From NCBI RefSeq assembly GCF_035222275.1, contig NC_085886.1:1054001-1118000 (forward strand): a stretch of 64,000 nucleotides of DNA, in the 5' to 3' direction. Below, one piece after another: positions 22,847 to 33,172 of this stretch. Below the pieces are notes generated by a model, which did not search any database, was not told the DNA's origin, and saw only the letters and a program-made list of their open reading frames with translations. The stretch comes from Podospora bellae-mahoneyi. Lineage: Eukaryota > Ascomycota > Sordariomycetes > Sordariales > Podosporaceae. How positions within the stretch are numbered: the first letter of the stretch is position 1; the number at the start of each line of letters is the position of its first letter. The translations under genes and the position numbers were made by a program.

Positions 22847-23156
22847 TTTGGCGACTGGTTGGAAAATGTGATGGGGGTGATGCGACGACTGATGGACGAG
22901 TAATGGGGAGAGCTGGAGGATTGATTGATCGAAGATGGAGAGCCGTGAAAGCTGATGATGATGACGGGCAGGCAAGTTGCACCCCAGGAACGCGCCTTGA
23001 CCGCCCGGCTTGGCGCTGCCTGGCAGAATCCACCAAAAATTTGGCGGAGATGGCTGGCAGAAAGCTGCCCCTCGACTTGCGACACAACATCCCCAATTCA
23101 CAACCTTGATGACCTCGTATTAATTTCTGAAATACACATTTCCATAGAAGGCCACA
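22847..23156. promoter_or_regulatory. Divergent promoter CWC15/RRP45
   Basis: The 310 bases between start codons contain the palindromic CCAAAAATTTGG at 23033-23044. It is similar to the CCAAAA(A)TTTC elements in the FAF1/HIS6 and NOC3/UTP10 promoters and to the yeast ribosomal-RNA-processing element. Function is inferred. Confidence 0.35.
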
Positions 23157-24110
23157 ATGCCCAGAGAAGCAGAACCATCCCTCAACGAGAAGCAGTTCGT
23201 CCTGCAAGCCCTCCACGACAGCGTCCGCCTCGACGGCCGAGAGCTCGAACAATACCGGCCCTTGGAGCTCACCTTTGGCGACCAACATGGCGTCGCAGAC
23301 GTCACACTAGGCAAGACGAGGTATTCCCCCCTCCCCACCTAACACAACCACCACTCCCCCTATGCTAACCCCTGTGCCAGAGTCCTCGCCAAAGCCTCAG
23401 CCGAACTAACAGTCCCCTACGCCGACCGCCCCCTCGACGGCATCTTCAACATCGCAACCGAGCTCTCCCCCATGACCTCCCCCGCCTTCGAAGTCAACCG
23501 CCCGACCGAGACAGAAGTTCTCATCTCCCGCCTCCTCGAAAAGACGGTCCGCCGCTCTGGCGCCCTCGACACCGAGTCCCTCTGCCTCGTCGCCGGCCAA
23601 AAGTGCTGGTCCATCCGCGTCGACGTCCACGTCCTCTCCCACGACGGCAACCTCATTGATGCCGCCTGCTTCGCCGTCGTCGCCGCCCTCCGCCACTTCC
23701 GCAAGCCGGACATCAGCATAGAGGGCGGCGTCTTGACCGTCTACACCCCCGCCGAGAGGGAGCCGGTGCCCCTCAGCTGGCTGCACTCGCCGTTTTGCGT
23801 CACGTGGAGCTTCTTTGGGGAGGAGGGGGATGTCGCCGTTTTGGATGCGACGTGGATGGAGGAGCAGGTCAGGTCGGGGAGCTGCACCATCAGTCTGAAC
23901 AAGCATGGCGAGATTTGCCAGATTGCAAAGCTGGGAGGGGTGCCGGTGGAGGCGGTCAGTTTGCTGCAATGCACAAACGTTGCGTTGGTGAAGGCAAAGG
24001 ACATGTCGTCAAAACTGGACAGGTGGTTGGCCGAGGATGCGAGGAGGAGGGATAAGGGTGGGTTATTGGCCGAGTTATCGGCCGAGAATGATAGAGTACC
24101 GGATATGTGA
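23157..24110 (+). CDS. RRP45: Exosome core subunit Rrp45 (RNase PH-like)
   Basis: A ring subunit of the RNA exosome, acting in 3' processing of 5.8S rRNA and RNA decay in nucleus and cytosol. In eukaryotes it is catalytically inactive. Exons 23157-23320 and 23381-24110 encode 297 residues, the expected length. RNase PH domain 1 starts at LDGRELEQYRPLELTFG, with a GVADVTLGKTR|VLAKASAEL junction across the intron. ELSPMTSP, the CWSIRVDVHVLSHDGNLIDA block and the PLSWLHSPFCVTWSFF segment are diagnostic. The intron is 60 bases with a TGCTAAC branch site and, unlike the FAF1 intron of equal length, contains an in-frame stop. It converges on the ARL3-like gene. Confidence 0.96.
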
Positions 24111-24697
24111 GTGGGAGAGGGAAAAGGGGAAAATGGATAGATGTGTTAGATACCTTGTGAAATCAGAGATACCCACGGTCTTGCAGCCGATCATGATCAC
24201 ACAGATGCCGAGGCTGGGCTTAGCCAGGAAGAGAGTTTCGAGCAACACGCTCTGATATGATGTTCTTGATTGGCTTCTGCTGAGCCTTTGCTCCATTAAT
24301 CATTAAGAAGGTTGTTGCTTTCGGCTTCTGTGGTTATCCAGAACCACGACCAAACCCCATGGCCTTTGGCCTAGAGCCCCATGTGTGCTTGCGAACATGG
24401 GAATCTTTCTGACCACTGCGCCATCGTGACCTTCATGTTTGACCTTGTCTGCCCCAGCGGTCATCTCCCTCAAACACAAGGCTAGCTGATATCCAATGCG
24501 AAATTCGCGCTCCCCTTTGTGACGTGGGAGGTATCGTTGCTGAGCTTTGGCTCCCCCAGTAGTTATCGTGGCGGCGGGTATTGACCGGGCTCGGTTTGTT
24601 CCCGTCAGCTCTTGACCGGGACTCTCATCTGCCGTTCCAGTTGTTCTTATCTTTCCTCATCATTCCATCCCCTCCATCCCCACCCCCCTTCCCTTCC
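24111..24697. other. Convergent intergenic region with hairpins and a tRNA-like A box
   Basis: About 590 bases lie between convergent stops. On the minus strand TGGCGCAGTGG (complement of 24413-24423) fits the internal A box of tRNA genes. It is followed by a hairpin with CCCATGT/ACATGGG arms (about 24378-24401), by GGCC-AAA-GGCC, and by GTGGTT/AACCAC near 24333-24350. No proper T arm or matching acceptor stem could be drawn, so I do not call a tRNA. Confidence 0.4.
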
Positions 24698-25406
24698 TCA
24701 CCTCATAACAGGCGGCCTCCCCTCCCTATTCCACCTAACCCTACTCCTAACCCAATCCACCGCCTCCTTCACCCCAGTCCCCGTCAGCGCGCTCACCGGC
24801 AAAACCCTACTATCCCTGATACTTCCGCTCTTCTCCCCCTCAAAAACCTTCTTGACCAACCCCTCCTTAATTCTCACCACCTCGACACAGTCCTCCCGAT
24901 CTTGCTTATTCGCCAACACCAGCAACGGCACCCCCTCCGTCTCGCTGTGATTCAGGACATCCTCCAACACAAGCCTGCACTCTTCTAATCTGCCGGTAGA
25001 GTCATGTTCCAGATTCCCATCCCCGATATCAGTCGAATCGATGATAAAAATAATCGCGTGGCAGGAGGCGTAGTAGGACTGCCAGAGCTTGCGCAAAGAG
25101 TGCTGGCCGCCGACGTCCCAGATCTTGAGGTACATGTCTGGGAGAATAATGGTGGAGACGTTTTGGCCGACGGTGGGGACGGTTTTGAGGTTGGGGGCCG
25201 GGGCGGAGGCGGCGCCGTCGGGGTGGAAGATGGATTTTACTTGCTCGTGAAAGGTGGTCTTGCCTGCGTTGTCGAGGCCGAGGAGGAGGAGGGAGTATTC
25301 TTTGGGTAAGGGTTAGCTAACAAGGTGATGCGAGGTGGGAATCTAGAGTGGACGAACCCTCCTTTGAGGTTGCGAGGCGGTAGAGGCCTTTGGCTAGGTG
25401 GTACAT
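24698..25406 (-). CDS. ARL3: ARFRP1/Arl3-type small GTPase
   Basis: A Golgi small GTPase of the ARFRP1/yeast Arl3 branch, which recruits Arl1 and golgins through the Sys1/Arl3 pathway. Exon 1 is 25406-25358, then a 58-base intron, then 25299-24698, giving 216 residues. The N terminus MYHLAKGLYR resembles ARFRP1 and yeast Arl3 rather than the glycine-myristoylated ARFs. Motifs: P-loop GLDNAGKTT (residues 24-32), WDVGGQ switch II (77-82), NKQD guanine-specificity motif (147-150) and a SALTGTG C-terminal loop. The insert after switch II (IGDGNLEHDSTGRLEE) is longer than in classical ARF proteins. Its promoter is shared with the ECM15-like gene. Confidence 0.93.
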
Positions 25407-25799
25407 TTTGCCTCTTTCGTTTCCTGTGTTTTTGACGTCGACTCTTGTTTTACTTTTGTCAGTTATGTCGTGTCGCGTATGCTGCACGCAAGGGTCTGGG
25501 GTTCGTGGCTGTCAACAGTTCATGTGGAGGGGTTGACACAAGTCTGGGGAAAAGTTGGAGAACGCCCCCAAGGGTCAGGGTTGTACGGGAAAGCACCTCT
25601 TAGCGTCTCCCCTTCAACGGTCTTGGCATTAGATCCTCCTTACCTAACCCTTACCTAACCCTTAATATCGCTTCCCCAACCCCACCGTTCCCCGTCCCAA
25701 TCGATATCACTTACATCACCACACACTCCTCCCCCAAATCTCACCCTCACCTTCACTTTCGTCAAGCTAACTATCTCTCCAAATACCCCAAACTAGAAA
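25407..25799. promoter_or_regulatory. Divergent promoter ARL3/ECM15 with telomere-like repeats
   Basis: The 393-base region contains two tandem copies of TTACCTAACCC followed by TTA (about 25640-25664). They are related to the CCCTAA telomeric unit and to the Tbf1-type telobox found in some fungal promoters. It is otherwise pyrimidine-rich close to the ECM15-like start. Confidence 0.4.
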
Positions 25800-26287
25800 A
25801 TGAACCACCGCATCACCACAACAGCCCTCCGCCTGAGACCATCCCCATTCTTCCTGACAAGACCCAGACTCCTCAGCACAACAACCCCCAAAATGTCCAA
25901 CAACCTCCCCACCCCCTCCTCCTGCTACGCAGACTTCTGCCTCATCCCCATCGGCACCCCCACGCCCTCGGTCGCAAAAGAAGTTGCCTCGGTCCAGTCC
26001 CTGATCAGGGACTCGGGCATAAAACACACAATGCACTCCGCCGGCACCACCCTCGAGGGCTCCTGGGACGACGTCTTTAGAGTCATCGGCCAGGCCCACT
26101 CCCTTGTCCACCAGAGCGGCATCGTGCGCGTCCAGACTAGTTTGAGGGTTGGGACGAGGTACGTCTGATTACTCACAGTTCACAAAAGTGAAGGTGGTGC
26201 TAATGCGAGAATAGAACGGATAAGAAGCAGACTGCAGAGGAAAAGGTCAAACGAGTGGAGGATATTCTCGCTGCTGGGAAGGAGTAA
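25800..26287 (+). CDS. ECM15/UPF0045-like thiamine-binding protein
   Basis: A member of the UPF0045 (MTH1187/YkoF-like, yeast Ecm15) family of small alpha/beta proteins, some of which bind thiamine or related compounds. Exons 25800-26158 and 26215-26287 give 143 residues. The family domain starts at the second methionine (residue 32, position 25893): YADFCLIPIGTPTPSVAKEV, a GIKHTMHSAGTTLEG stretch and an RVQTSLRVGTR|TDKK junction across the 56-base intron. The 31 residues before it are rich in Arg, Ser, Thr and Leu with no acidic residue and look like a mitochondrial presequence. Both ATGs have A at -3, so long (mitochondrial) and short (cytosolic) forms are possible; that is inference. It converges on the nucleoside transporter gene. 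Confidence 0.9.
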
Positions 26288-26571
26288 CGGACCACAAGTG
26301 TGGGATGTGATGGTGAAGAGAACTGTATTGTTGTTGAAATGAAGAAACGACCTCAAACACTAGCAAGCCAACGATTATGGAGTAAAGTGGCTCTCTTGTA
26401 TGCTTTAAATGTCGACCATCATGATAAACCTCCTCTAATCTTCCCAAACAACAAAAAGGGGTTATGTGTCTCTAAGCCATGCATGCTAATGATCTGTATG
26501 ATAATCCAAAGAATAACAGCAGTAAATCCCAACCCAAACGCCATCATCCATCATCCTCCCCAAATGTCCCC

Positions 26572-28037
26572 CTAAACCCCCGCAGCAGTAAAACTCAACA
26601 AACTCCCCACCGTCAACCCAGCAACCAAACACATGCCCATAAACCCCCCGGCCGCCTCCCTCTCCCACTCACCCACCCACTCCCCCGCCGCCATCATCGC
26701 ACTACTCCCCAGCCACCCACTCGTCAGCCCAAAAGGAAACTGCACCGCCACCAAATAAAACAAATCACTCTTCACCACCGCTCCCCGTCCCCCAATATTA
26801 CACAAGAAATACAGCGGCAAAAACAGCCACCTCCCCATCGCAATCGCAAACAGCGCCTTTGGCCTGTGACGGAGCGAAAAGGGAAACATGGTCGCCACCC
26901 TCCCCGTCAAATCACCCAAGTTCCAGAAAAAAAAACCCAGGGGGATAAACGCCCCGGGAGCGTAGAGCTTCCCGTCCGAATCAGCGTTGTGGACAGACAG
27001 GATCTTTGCCGTAAACACGGGGAAAAACATGGCCACGGCAAAACACATAAACACGCTGACAGACACCCAGCGCAGTTTCCTAAACAGCGTTGACATGCTG
27101 ACGTAGCGTCTGTTTGCCCTCTCGGCTTCCTCGATGGAAGTGACAGACTGGGAGAGGTCCTGCTGTTCTGCCAGCCGGCGCTCAACAATGCGGTTGTGTC
27201 TGTTTACCAGAGGCAGGAACGCCAAGAGGGTGATGCCAGAGATGATCACCGCGGTGAGGAAGTAGATGAACGCCGCGGTGCTGCTTTCTTGGGGGCCGTC
27301 GTCCTCGGCTGTTCTCCTTGCTGGGTCGAGAGCGGGCTCGGCAGGGGAGAAGGCCAGGTAGGATAGCATCTGGGTCAATGGAGGCAGGATACCAGCTACA
27401 CCCTGCCCAGCCATGATTGCCTGTGTGTACTCTGTCCTGCCGAAACTAGCGGCAAAGGCAAAGGCGCCGTTCTGCATGAGCCCGGACGCCAAGGCGGTGA
27501 TGCCTACCATCACGAGGAGAAAAGCAAAGTATGCGCCGGTCGAGGCATCGAGGAAGTGGCTTGTCGAGATGGTGAGGAGAGTAAAGACTGCCACGTTGAG
27601 GAACAAGGCTGTGTTGATTCGAAATGGATAGCTCGCCGACGACTGCATGTTGGTCAAGACCAACATGGTGACCAGATTCGTAGTTGTTGAAACGGCAAGG
27701 ATGGCCGACTGGGAGGTATCCTGCATCCATGGGTCGGATACGAATCGGCTTTGAAAGTACGGCGCCGCAGCAAGAAACATGTTCCTGCATCGCACAGGAT
27801 CAGATCACGAACGTCATTGTCTCAACGGTCAACAGGGAAAGCATACCACGCCCACAGCATCGCCACGCCAATAAAGGCAAATATGGAGTACTCGATCCAC
27901 GAAAACGGCGACTGCTCTTCATACACCTCCCCCTCCAGCGTTCCCGAGCGGGAGTCATCATCGTCGGAATCAGTCAACGGCGAGTACTCGTCTGGGTCGG
28001 CCTTTACAGGCGCAAACACATTCTTGAGGCGATCCAT
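26572..28037 (-). CDS. Equilibrative nucleoside transporter (SLC29/Fun26 family)
   Basis: A polytopic membrane carrier of the SLC29 family. The yeast homologue Fun26 moves nucleosides and nucleobases across the vacuolar membrane. Exons 28037-27847 and 27784-26572 (62-base intron) encode 467 residues. An acidic, Ser/Asp-rich cytosolic N terminus of about 45 residues precedes the first membrane segment (IEYSIFAFIGVAMLWAW). About ten further hydrophobic helices follow. The family pattern GLMQNGAFAFAASFG and the PLGFFFWNLGDLTGR motif in the second half are visible. The large cytosolic loop between the sixth and seventh helices carries NRHNRIVERRLAEQQ. The intron interrupts the first helix exit (AW|NMFLAAAPYF). 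Substrate and location are inferred from family. Confidence 0.92.
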
Positions 28038-30924
28038 GTTCCGTGTGTGTCTTGGGTTCTGTCGTCGTACCGTACCACTTCCGACCGAATCGCCGAGTCT
28101 CAGACACCTTCAAGTCAAGGAGTGGTAATAGGAAAATAAGTCGTCCTCTTGGGGAGTTTTATCGCAAATCGCCCTGGTGGTTCTGCCCTGCCTTGACCCC
28201 TCTGTGACCCCCACAGATACCAAGTTCCCGGAAACAAGTTGCGACTGGGCTGAAAAGGTCACCCCACTGTCGTACTGCCCGACGAGGTTGGTTTAGTCCA
28301 GAATAGGGAGGTTGATGGAAGTCTTCTCTCGCAGGGTTGGGGGTTGGCGCGCGCGCGCGCAACAAAGGCCGTTGAGTGTTCAACGGTAGATACAACCCTT
28401 AGTGTCTGCTCGTCATGGCTTTACCTAACTCTTTCCCCGCACACGAAAACAAAAAAAATCAAGAAAACGATAGGAACTAGATGTAGATCGTCATGCGCGC
28501 GCGACACAGAACGAAAGGCGTGGGCAGGCAGAATGGTAGAATGGTAGGATGAATGTCGGAGGGTGATGATGACGGTGAGTGGTCAGGGTCACACGTCAGA
28601 TGCGCAGGTGTCGTCGAGACACCCACCAAGATAAGGCTAATGGCGCAAGGGTCGTCTTGGCGTGGAGAGCCAGCTGCCGATAAGAGATGAAACTGAACCG
28701 TTGGCCAACCACCGACCGCCGTAGAACATGCCAAGACTCTCCCCCAGATCTTGGAAGCACACGCCAGTGGAGGTTCGAAATGTGGGAGGTGGAAATCGCG
28801 GAATCTCTATATTCACTGTGTAATGATATATTTCCACTGTATAACATCTAGCTAGCTGGATAAAGCGATAATAAGCATATCCTACCACAGTACTAACTAC
28901 AAGTAATTTGTATAATAAATTGCATAACAAAAAAATACTTAAAATAAAAAATTCATTTTTTAAAAAGTCTAAAGTACCCTAATAAAGATATTTAAATATT
29001 AATCGATAGTTTTTTAGGTAATAAAATAACAATTTTAACAATTAATTCTAACTACCTGTTACGGCGATAACTCTAAACTTAGTAATAGTTACGATGCGTA
29101 ATATTTACTATGCATAATAACTACTACGCGCAATTCCTACTATATAACCTATATTCTAAGTCTTAAATTTTAATTATTGGACACGACAGCCCTTAAAAAT
29201 ATAGCTCCATTACCTTCGCTGCGTGTTATATATATATCGATAGATATAACTTCTAGCTAATTTTTAGTGTAATTAATTTAGAAGTGCACTACTTTATTAT
29301 GTTAGATATATACTCCACGCGGTAAATTTATAATTATTACACGGTAAATATAGAGGTCCCGGGGAATCGTTGGATTAATTTGCCTGCCGCCCGTCCCGCT
29401 GGAAGGGAAATAGATCTTGTGAGGGCAGGGTAGATATAAACTACCTGTTGTCTTATCATCGAGGATCGGCTGACATTTTCCTGCCTCGTGGTGTTGCTTG
29501 CTAGGAACATCCCTTCCACGTTATCTGCTCAGGTGCCCGGCTGTTTGGATGGTGTTAAAATAGAGCGAAGAATGACTGGCTCCAGCTCCTCAACCCCAAG
29601 CCATTCTATTTTTGGTATCTCGAATGTTGACGATACATGTCTTTATAACGGCAAACACGTCCACAAAAGGTACCAAACCCTCATCTCATATTTAATCTCT
29701 CCCCCAGGCCACCCCGACTTCACATATTAAGCCAGATATCTATCTCTCTTATCTACCAACAGTCATCTCACCATTTCAACCTTACCAAATCCAGCCATGA
29801 AAGCGACCCCATCTGCGGCCGCCCACGTGACAATCACCACCTGCGATGCAACTATGTCGTGCATCGTTTTTATATCTGACTTCTCGGTCTCTTGAAGCCT
29901 CTTTTTTGGGGGGGTTGGCTGACATCAGATGAACTCTGGCTATCACTGTGGCTTGACATCTCACCTCTCTTGCGTTTGTCAAGCCTCACTACAAGGTAAC
30001 CATATCAACATCTGGTCCTACCTTTACTCTAATTTCTCGTGTTCAACCTACTACGAAGTAACATGCTCGGAACTTTCTGTGTTTACGGAGTATGCGTCCT
30101 CCGAAGTAGGACGTCCACCCGTCAACCTCGCATCTGTAGATTACTTCCGCAGTATTGGTACCTAGGGTGACAGAGTCAACTACAAGCTTACCTTGTCGTA
30201 TCACATTCAAGCGGAGACCGTCTCGTCTTCAGAGATCCCCAAGTTGGTGGAAAAGTCGCTACCCCAAACCAAGCCCTCCAAAGCAACGCCCAAGCCAAAT
30301 GTAAACAACCACCATCTTCCCAGTCCAACCACATCACAAGAACAAAACAACCACAGGCCATCCTCTCCATAACCCCACCCAACTGAACCAAAAGAAAAGT
30401 CGAAATCACAAGCCCCCTCGACAAAAAAAGCGAAAGCTCAGCGGCCAACCATTGTAGGGGAGCCAGCCACGAAAGTCCCTCGAGGCTTTCCTCCGGAATC
30501 GAACAAAAACTCGGGGGCTATTGATTGCAAGCACCCGGCCGGGGGTTAACAGCAGCTCTTACACCTTGACCATTTGTCCTGACCACAAGTGGCGCCCTGG
30601 TCAAGCTGTTCAAGTTGCTTGTTGGAAGGAGAGAAAAGGGAACTAATATATATACCGTGGTTGGCTTGCTCCTTCCTCTTTCTCTGCTGAGGATCAAAAA
30701 GACCTGCCCACATTCGACTCTCACACTTGAGACCAAGCAAAGGTAACTCACACACAGACAATAAAAAGTAAACAAGCATGAGTAAAGAATAAAAGTCTCA
30801 TAAAAATATCTACACCGCGAATCCAATATTACCCCAACCCATCCTTTTTCCCAAAACCCCCCCAAAAAAAACCAATAATCCAACATCATTACAATCATGA
30901 ACCCATTCCCTTTTCCTCTTTCTT
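28038..30924. other. Gene-free region between transporter and catalase genes, holding an A+T-rich island
   Basis: There are 2.9 kb without a supportable gene. 28038-28800 has ordinary composition and a short GC alternation near 28350. 28800-29345 is extremely A+T-rich (listed separately). 29350-30924 is again ordinary, with the catalase 3' region at its right end. A TACGGAGTA nonamer is at 30084-30092 and a TCGAAC sequence near 30500 resembles a tRNA T loop, but no tRNA folds around it. Confidence 0.6.
28800..29345. mobile_element. A+T-rich island, probable RIP-mutated repeat relic
   Basis: My hand count over 28861-29340 gives about 25% G+C, against roughly half in the surroundings, and TpA dinucleotides are abundant. 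This is the look of a repeat inactivated by repeat-induced point mutation, a process well documented in Sordariales. The edges are sharp, within a few tens of bases. No coding frame, terminal repeat or target-site duplication is recognisable, so the family cannot be named. It looks old and thoroughly decayed. An A+T-rich spacer of other origin cannot be excluded. Confidence 0.55.
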
Positions 30925-33172
30925 CTACTCTGCCCCCTCATCAACAGCGAACCTCCCCAAGTATCTAAACACCCTCAACCCCTCCTCAACCCCCTTCACA
31001 ACCTGCTCAACCCCCTCCCCAACAACAACACCCTCATCCTGCCCCCTACTTACCCCAACCGTCTGCTCCAACGCCTGTCCCGCATTCTCCCCCACAGCAG
31101 CGACCGGCTTCCCCCAACGATAACTATCCACCAAGATCTGCCCCGGCCGCCCGGCAGGGAACAACGGAGAGTTCTTTCCTCCAGTCAACAACCCCTCCGT
31201 CCCATCCGTCACAACAACCGCGTCGTACCCAGTGGCATCAGCAGCAGAGTAAGTCTGATCCACTCCCTCCTTGAGAACCTCGCCAACAACAGTGACCACA
31301 ACCCCCTCCTTGCTGAGATGCTCCTTCAACTCCCGCGCCTGAGCAAGCGACCCATCATTGAAAGACGAGGCAAGGACGCCAACCCTCAAAGTCGCAATCG
31401 TGGGGAGGGTTCCGTTAAAGATGGAAAGCCCAGCCGTGACATTGTTATGGTAGAATGCCGGGTCCGGAGCCGGCGCCTCAAGTCCAAGAGCCACCGCAAC
31501 CCGCTTCGCCACATCGTTTGACACACGGTTGATCTGCTCCAACACGTTCTTCTTCACCTGCTCGTTCTTGAGGTGAGATGCCTCAAACCGGATAGCGTTG
31601 ATCAAAAACTGCTGCTCAACCCTCGTCAACGAGTTGTAAAACAACCTCGGCTGCGACCAATGATCATCAAACGTCGGCGACAGCGCCCTGACCAGCTTCC
31701 CATCCACGATCCTGTTCGGCGCCGTAAAGAACCCCTTCCCGTGCGTCTGGTTGGCTTGGAGGGGGTACCCCCCGTTGAGAGTGTTAGGGGTATAAGGGTA
31801 AACATTCTTATGAATAAGCATCTGTCCCGCCCCGTCCCGGTTGTTGTTGTGAACAGGCGAGACGGGTCTGTTGATGGGGATCTGCTCAAAGTTGGGCCCG
31901 CCCTGGTTCCGGTTGAGCTGCGTGTCAAGGTACGAAAACAAACGGCCTTGGAGAAGCGGGTCCTCGGTAAAGTCGACACCACGGACAATGTGACCAGGCT
32001 GGTACATGACCTGCTCCGTCTCGGCAAAGTAATTGGTCGGGTTCCGGTCCAGCTTCATGATACCGAGGGGAACCAACGGGGCGAGCTCCTCGGGGATGAT
32101 CTTGGTGGGGTCGAGGAGGTCAAACCCAAAGGCGAGGGCCTTTTCTTCGTCGACGATCTGGACGGACAGCTCCCACTCTGGACCGTTGCCTGACTCGATC
32201 GCGTCCCAGAGATCCTGACGGTGGAAGTCGGCGTTCTTGCCAGCGAGAACCTGGGCCTCTTCCCAGACCAGAGAAGCCTTGCCTTGCTTGGTCTTGAAGT
32301 GCCACTTGATGAGCTTGGAGTTGCCGTCGTCCGTGACGAAGCGGAAGGTGTGCACGCCGAAGCCGTCCATGTGACGATAACTGCGAGGGATGCCGTTGCC
32401 GGACATGGCCCAGAAGAGAGTGTGCATAGTGCTGGGCTGCTGGCTGAAGAAGTCCCACGCCGAATCGTGAGCGGTGGCCGCCTGGGGGACCTCATTGTCC
32501 GGCCTGGGCTTGACAGAGTGGATCAAGTCGGGGAAGCGGATGGCGTCTTGGATAAAAAAGACGGGGATGTTGTTGCCGACAATGTCAAAGTTTCCTTCGT
32601 CAGTGTAGAAGCGGGTAGCGAACCCGTGGACATCGCGAGCGGTATCAGCACTGCCGCGGGAACCAGCAACGGTCGAGAACCGGACGAAGACGGGAGTCTT
32701 CTTTCCAGCTCCACCGAGGAAGGAAGCAGCCGTGATGTTGCTCCAGTCGGCATAGCTGGTGAAGGTACCGTGAGCACCGGCACCACGAGCGTGAACAGCC
32801 CTTTCGGGAACCTGATTTCAATGTCAGCACAATACATGTTCCCTACCTAGACAAATGATCAAAGTCAAACAAACTCACCCGTTCATGATCAAAATGCTGA
32901 ATCTTTTGCCTAAAGATCCAGTCCTCCATCAGGGTAGACCCCCTGTACCCAGCCTTGAGGCTGTTCTGGTCCTCCATCGGCCCACCAACGTCGGACGACA
33001 TGTAAGCATTGCTGTCGTCAACCTCGTACTCCTCGAGGATATTCTCCGTCTGCTGGCTCGCGCCCTCGTCCCTCTTGGCGAGGTGGTAGTTGGGATCAGC
33101 AAAAGGGCATGCCGCTTTTGTCACCGCCGACATGGACCCCACGAGGGTGGCCCACGTCAGCAGCCTTTTCAT
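30925..33172 (-). CDS. Secreted large-subunit catalase (CatB / CAT-3 type)
   Basis: A heme catalase that dismutates hydrogen peroxide, of the large-subunit clade with a C-terminal flavodoxin-like domain. Exons 33172-32879 and 32811-30925 (67-base intron) encode 726 residues, the expected size. A signal peptide spans about residues 1-20 ([20 protein letters not shown]). A dibasic KR near residue 34 suggests Kex2-type propeptide removal, as in fungal CatB. Catalytic His is H105 in [12 protein letters not shown], catalytic Asn is N178 in [11 protein letters not shown], and the heme-ligand Tyr is Y392 in RLFSYLDTQ; the His-Asn spacing of 73 equals that of bovine catalase. The C-terminal 150 residues ([13 protein letters not shown] onwards) form the extra domain. 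An in-frame ATG seven codons upstream was rejected because the chosen start gives a proper signal peptide. Confidence 0.96.

Noticed and set aside
28800-29345. A+T-rich island as a centromere or replication origin
   Set aside because: Far too short for a Sordariomycete centromere, and no origin-specific motif is definable; a RIP relic is simpler.
30480-30560. tRNA-like TTCGATTCC and CTGTTAAC on the minus strand
   Set aside because: The T-stem and anticodon-stem bases around these loops do not pair.
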